Source of the DNA: JBBTCX01 sp964494205
GTDB lineage: Bacteria; Planctomycetota; Phycisphaerae; UBA1845
DNA length: 10,348 nucleotides
Direction: 5' to 3'
Assembly: GCA_964494205.1 (NCBI GenBank)
Contig: CAZBRD010000037.1
Location: 1-10,348 of the forward strand
The notes beneath the pieces are model-generated. The model was not told the DNA's origin. It was given only the letters and a program-made list of their open reading frames with translations, and did not search any database. The first letter of the stretch is position 1. Every line of letters begins with the position of its first letter. The position numbers and the translations under genes are program-made. Below, one piece after another: positions 7,479-10,348 of the stretch.

Positions 7479-7487
7479 CGATTAGCT
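7473..7487 (+). promoter_or_regulatory. small hairpin between helicase stop and methyltransferase start
   Basis: AGCTAA and TTAGCT flank CGA, giving a six-base stem with a three-base loop. The left arm contains the helicase stop codon and the right arm ends immediately before the methyltransferase ATG. No clear Shine-Dalgarno sequence precedes that ATG, so translation of the second gene probably depends on ribosomes arriving from the first. The AT-containing stem is weak and may be chance. Confidence 0.25.
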
Positions 7488-10310
7488 ATGACAGCCGCCG
7501 ACGTTAACCGATTGCGTTTGATCAAGACCTTTACCCAACTCGTTAAGTACCTGCGCGATGACCTCGACTGGCCTATTGATGCCGACAACTTTGATGAAGT
7601 CACCTTTGAATACGATCCAATGACGGAACTCGGCCTTGATGCCAAGTCGGCGGCCAAGGTACAGGAAGTCAAGCAGCTGCGTCCATTCACAACGAATCAG
7701 CCCTGGGGAATTTTCTTCGTTAAGTTTGAGCCTAAGTCCCTACCTGTTGTGGCTCTGCGCCGCTTGCTGGCCAACCTTGTGGTCAAGAAGCGTGCTTCAG
7801 CACAAAGGGCCGACCGCGCCGCTTGGCAACTCCACGATTTGCTTTTCATCTCGCAATATGGGGAGGCGGATGGTCGCCAGATAACATTCGCACATTTCGC
7901 TGACGAGGACGATAACCTACCCACACTCCGTGTTCTCGGCTGGGACGGCGACGATACGAACGTTAAGCTTGAGCATGTCCACCATGAACTAACTACCAAG
8001 CTCCGCCTTAGAGGTTCTGATCAAGAAGATCTGGAAAACTGGCGAAGGCGCTGGTCATCTGCGTTTGAACTCAAAGTCGGCGAAGTAATCCGAACCAGCA
8101 AGGATTTGGCGATCGCCTTAGCTCACCTTGCCCAGCGCATCCGAAAAAAAGTCAATACCGCAGTGTCCATTGAGACGGAAAAGGGGGCACTGCGCAGGCT
8201 GCACGCTGCATTTCAACAGGCGTTGATCCACGACCTCAAGCCGGATGACTTCGCCGACATGTACGCCCAGACTATTTCCTACGGTCTGCTAGCCGCACGA
8301 ATCTCGCGCCATGGCGGCCGTGATGAACCCAGCGTACTCACCGCCGACAATCTGACCGACATGGTTCCCATTACCAACCCGTTTCTGCGGGAACTCTTTC
8401 AAACTTTCCTGCATGTCGGAGGCCGACGAAACGGAAAAGGCAAAAACGGCCACATTGACTTTGACGAGCTTGGCATCAGCGAAGTCGTTGACCTGCTTCG
8501 CAATGCCAACATGGATGCTGTCTTGCGTGATTTTGGCAACAGAAACCCACAAGAAGACCCTGTTATCCACTTCTACGAGCTTTTCCTCAAGCAATATGAT
8601 CGCAAGAAGCGCATGCAGCGCGGCGTGTTTTACACTCCACGCCCTGTCGTCTCCTACATCGTGCGCTCGGTCCACGAATTACTTCAGACCGAATTCGGAC
8701 TTGCCGACGGCTTGGCCGACACCACTACTTGGGGTGAAATACTGAAGAAGCATGAGAATCTCAAGCTCCCTACCATCAAGTACAAAGTGCCCGATTCTCC
8801 CGACATAGTTGACAAGCCCATCGACCCGAATACGCCGTTTGTCCAAATTCTCGACCCGGCCACCGGCACGGCTACGTTCTTGGTTGAAGTCATTGAGGTC
8901 ATTTACCAAACGGTGAAAACCAAGTGGGTTAAGGCCGGATACACGGAACTATATGACATTCCGAAGCTTTGGAATGAGTACGTTCCGAAACACCTGCTCC
9001 CGCGACTGCACGGCTACGAACTGATGATGGCTCCGTACGCCATCGCCCACATGAAGATTGGCCTCAAACTCTTCGAAACCGGTTACAAGTTTGGCTCCGG
9101 CGAGCGCGCCCGCATCTATCTTACCAACGCCCTCGAACCGCCGCAGGACTTCTCCGAAACTTTCGAGCAGATGACGCCGGCACTCGCGCACGAGGCGAAG
9201 TCCGTCAATGAAGTGAAGCAAAATCAAAGGTTCACGGTAATAATTGGAAATCCGCCATATTCAGCACTCTCCGCGAATCTGACCGAGCACGCACGTCGGC
9301 TTGTTGCACGATTTAAGTTCATCGACGGGATCAAGCTGCGGGAGCGAGGTGCACTACAGTTAGAAAAGAATCTACAGGACGATTACGTGAAGTTTCTTGC
9401 TTTCGCAGACGATCGGCTCACCGAAACGACAACCGGTATCTGCGGGATGATTTGCAATCATGGATTCGTTGATAACCCGACTTTGCGCGGCCTGCGCTGG
9501 TCGTTGCTAAGTGACTTTCGAAGCATCTGGGTTCTAGACCTCCATGGAAATGTGAACCGACGTGAAGTAACGCCTGATGGCTCTGAAGACCAAAACGTTT
9601 TTGACATCAAGGATGCAGGAGTTGCAATCTTCCTCGGGTTACGAAGCCACCGCACCAAATCAGTATTCGAAGTGCGAAAAGCAGACTTATGGGGGGAGCG
9701 ACAAGTGAAGTATCCTTTTCTCCTGAATGAGACTGTGGCGAATCATTCTTGGGAAACAATTTCAAGCCGTCCAGACTTCTTTTTGTTTCGAAGCGTCGGC
9801 GGAAATGATACGGCGGAATACTCCAATTGGATGAAGGTTACAGATGTTTTTCCGCTACACAGCATTGGAATTATCACTGCTCGTGACTCATACGTAATTG
9901 ATTACGCGTCTAGTCCTGTTTTAGAGCGAGCTACGGCATTTCGCGACTCAACGCTTGATGATGAGGAAACGTGCAAGGCCTTAGGAATCCCTCTAAAGAA
10001 GGGATGGAATGTCACCCGCGCTCGGCAGCGGATTCGGCAAGTAGGTGAACTGTCTGCCTTTATTCAGCCACTGTTATACCGCCCGTTTGATGTCCGGCCA
10101 GTCTTTTATCATGAATCGCTGATTTGGGGCATGGCATGGCCAGTGATGCAACATATGCTTGGTGGAACAAATCTGGCCCTGATAACTTCTCGAATGACAA
10201 AGGGTGAGGACTTCCAACATGTGTTTGTAAGTAAGGGTCTCTCAGAAGTCATCTTGCTATCGTCGAAAACTTCTAACAATGCATTCGCATTCCCGCTAAC
10301 AGCCCGTTGA
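7488..10310 (+). pseudogene. Type ISP-like N6-adenine methyltransferase with specificity domain, 3'-truncated
   Basis: The frame encodes 940 residues, of which about 937 belong to the original gene. It is the modification and probable target-recognition polypeptide partnered with the upstream helicase. The N-terminal region (about 1-270, including QPWGIFFVKFE at 71-81 and FADMYAQTISYGLLAARIS at 255-273) is typical of this family. The adenine methyltransferase core has QRGVFYTP (377-384), the SAM-binding ILDPATGTATFL (454-465) and catalytic NPPY (588-591), all intact. From about 660 on it reads as the ISP-type specificity region. The frame stops after NAFAFPL followed by three foreign codons. 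Homologues, as I recall them, continue FPLYLYP and add some 150-200 residues including a YIYAVLHSP-type segment. The break coincides with an insertion-sequence-like end. Methylation chemistry could survive, but DNA recognition is probably impaired. The start follows the helicase stop by nine bases with no strong ribosome binding site. Confidence 0.85.
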
Positions 10311-10348
10311 AAAAGTCCTTGACGCCCACGGTATCATGAGGTTCGCGG
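10299..10348. mobile_element. probable terminus of an insertion sequence, cut by the window edge
   Basis: From about base 10299 the sequence no longer encodes the expected methyltransferase C-terminus. It reads CAGCCCGTTGAAAAAGTCC, a pattern I associate with terminal inverted repeats of transposase-bearing insertion sequences, which often contain GTTGAAAAAG near the tip. No transposase, second inverted repeat or target duplication can be seen because the window ends 50 bases later, so the family is not assigned. The exact junction could lie a few bases either side of 10299. The alternative is a deletion or recombination junction. Confidence 0.55.

Noticed and set aside
4254..10310. DISARM, BREX or Dnd-type system
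   Set aside because: DISARM needs DrmA and DrmB, BREX needs PglZ and BrxC, and Dnd needs the sulfur-transfer genes. None is present. The PLD and methyltransferase components fit an ISP-like pair better.
1..10348. CRISPR array, tRNA, rRNA or other structured RNA gene
   Set aside because: I saw no regularly spaced direct repeats, cloverleaf-like sequence or conserved rRNA segment on either strand. A covariance-model search would be needed to exclude small RNAs.

Overview
The window looks like an accessory (defence-island-like) stretch of a chromosome from a bacterium with a PEP-CTERM/exosortase system, most plausibly a planctomycete or a relative. That placement is an inference. It rests on a short secreted protein ending in a VPEP sorting tail, on a regulator-like protein with a C-terminal module I associate with planctomycete proteins, and on a base composition that looks slightly above 50% GC by eye (not computed). 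No rRNA, tRNA, CRISPR array or complete insertion sequence is visible.

Left block, minus strand (about 44-2954). Read in transcription order it holds a 448-residue protein of unknown function with a recognisable C-terminal winged-helix-like/coiled-coil module (1608-2954). A 139-base spacer rich in short repeats follows (1469-1607). Then comes a compact cassette: a 71-residue excisionase/MerR-like DNA-binding protein (1253-1468, GTG start with an AGGAG ribosome binding site), a ParB-like domain fused to an MT-A70-type adenine methyltransferase (124-1263, overlapping the previous gene by 11 bases), and a 27-codon open frame coupled to it through an ATGA overlap (44-127).

Centre, 2955-4253. A divergent intergenic region of about 440 bases, a small exported PEP-CTERM protein on the plus strand (3397-3972), and 281 bases with no convincing gene.

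Right block, plus strand (4254-10310). Two large genes nine bases apart form an operon: a 1074-residue PLD-nuclease/SNF2-type helicase and a 937-residue remnant of a Type ISP-like N6-adenine methyltransferase with its target recognition region. Together they look like a split Type I/ISP-like restriction-modification system. The helicase polypeptide would carry translocation and cleavage, and the other polypeptide methylation and sequence recognition. The methyltransferase reading frame ends abruptly at an FPL motif where homologues continue. The sequence there switches to what looks like the terminus of an insertion sequence that runs off the window, so the system is probably broken at this locus.

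The most useful points for a reader are the split PLD-helicase plus ISP-methyltransferase pair and its apparent disruption, the ParB/MT-A70 cassette with a repeat-rich candidate operator region, and the orphan regulator-like protein. None can be called a wholly new system from sequence alone.
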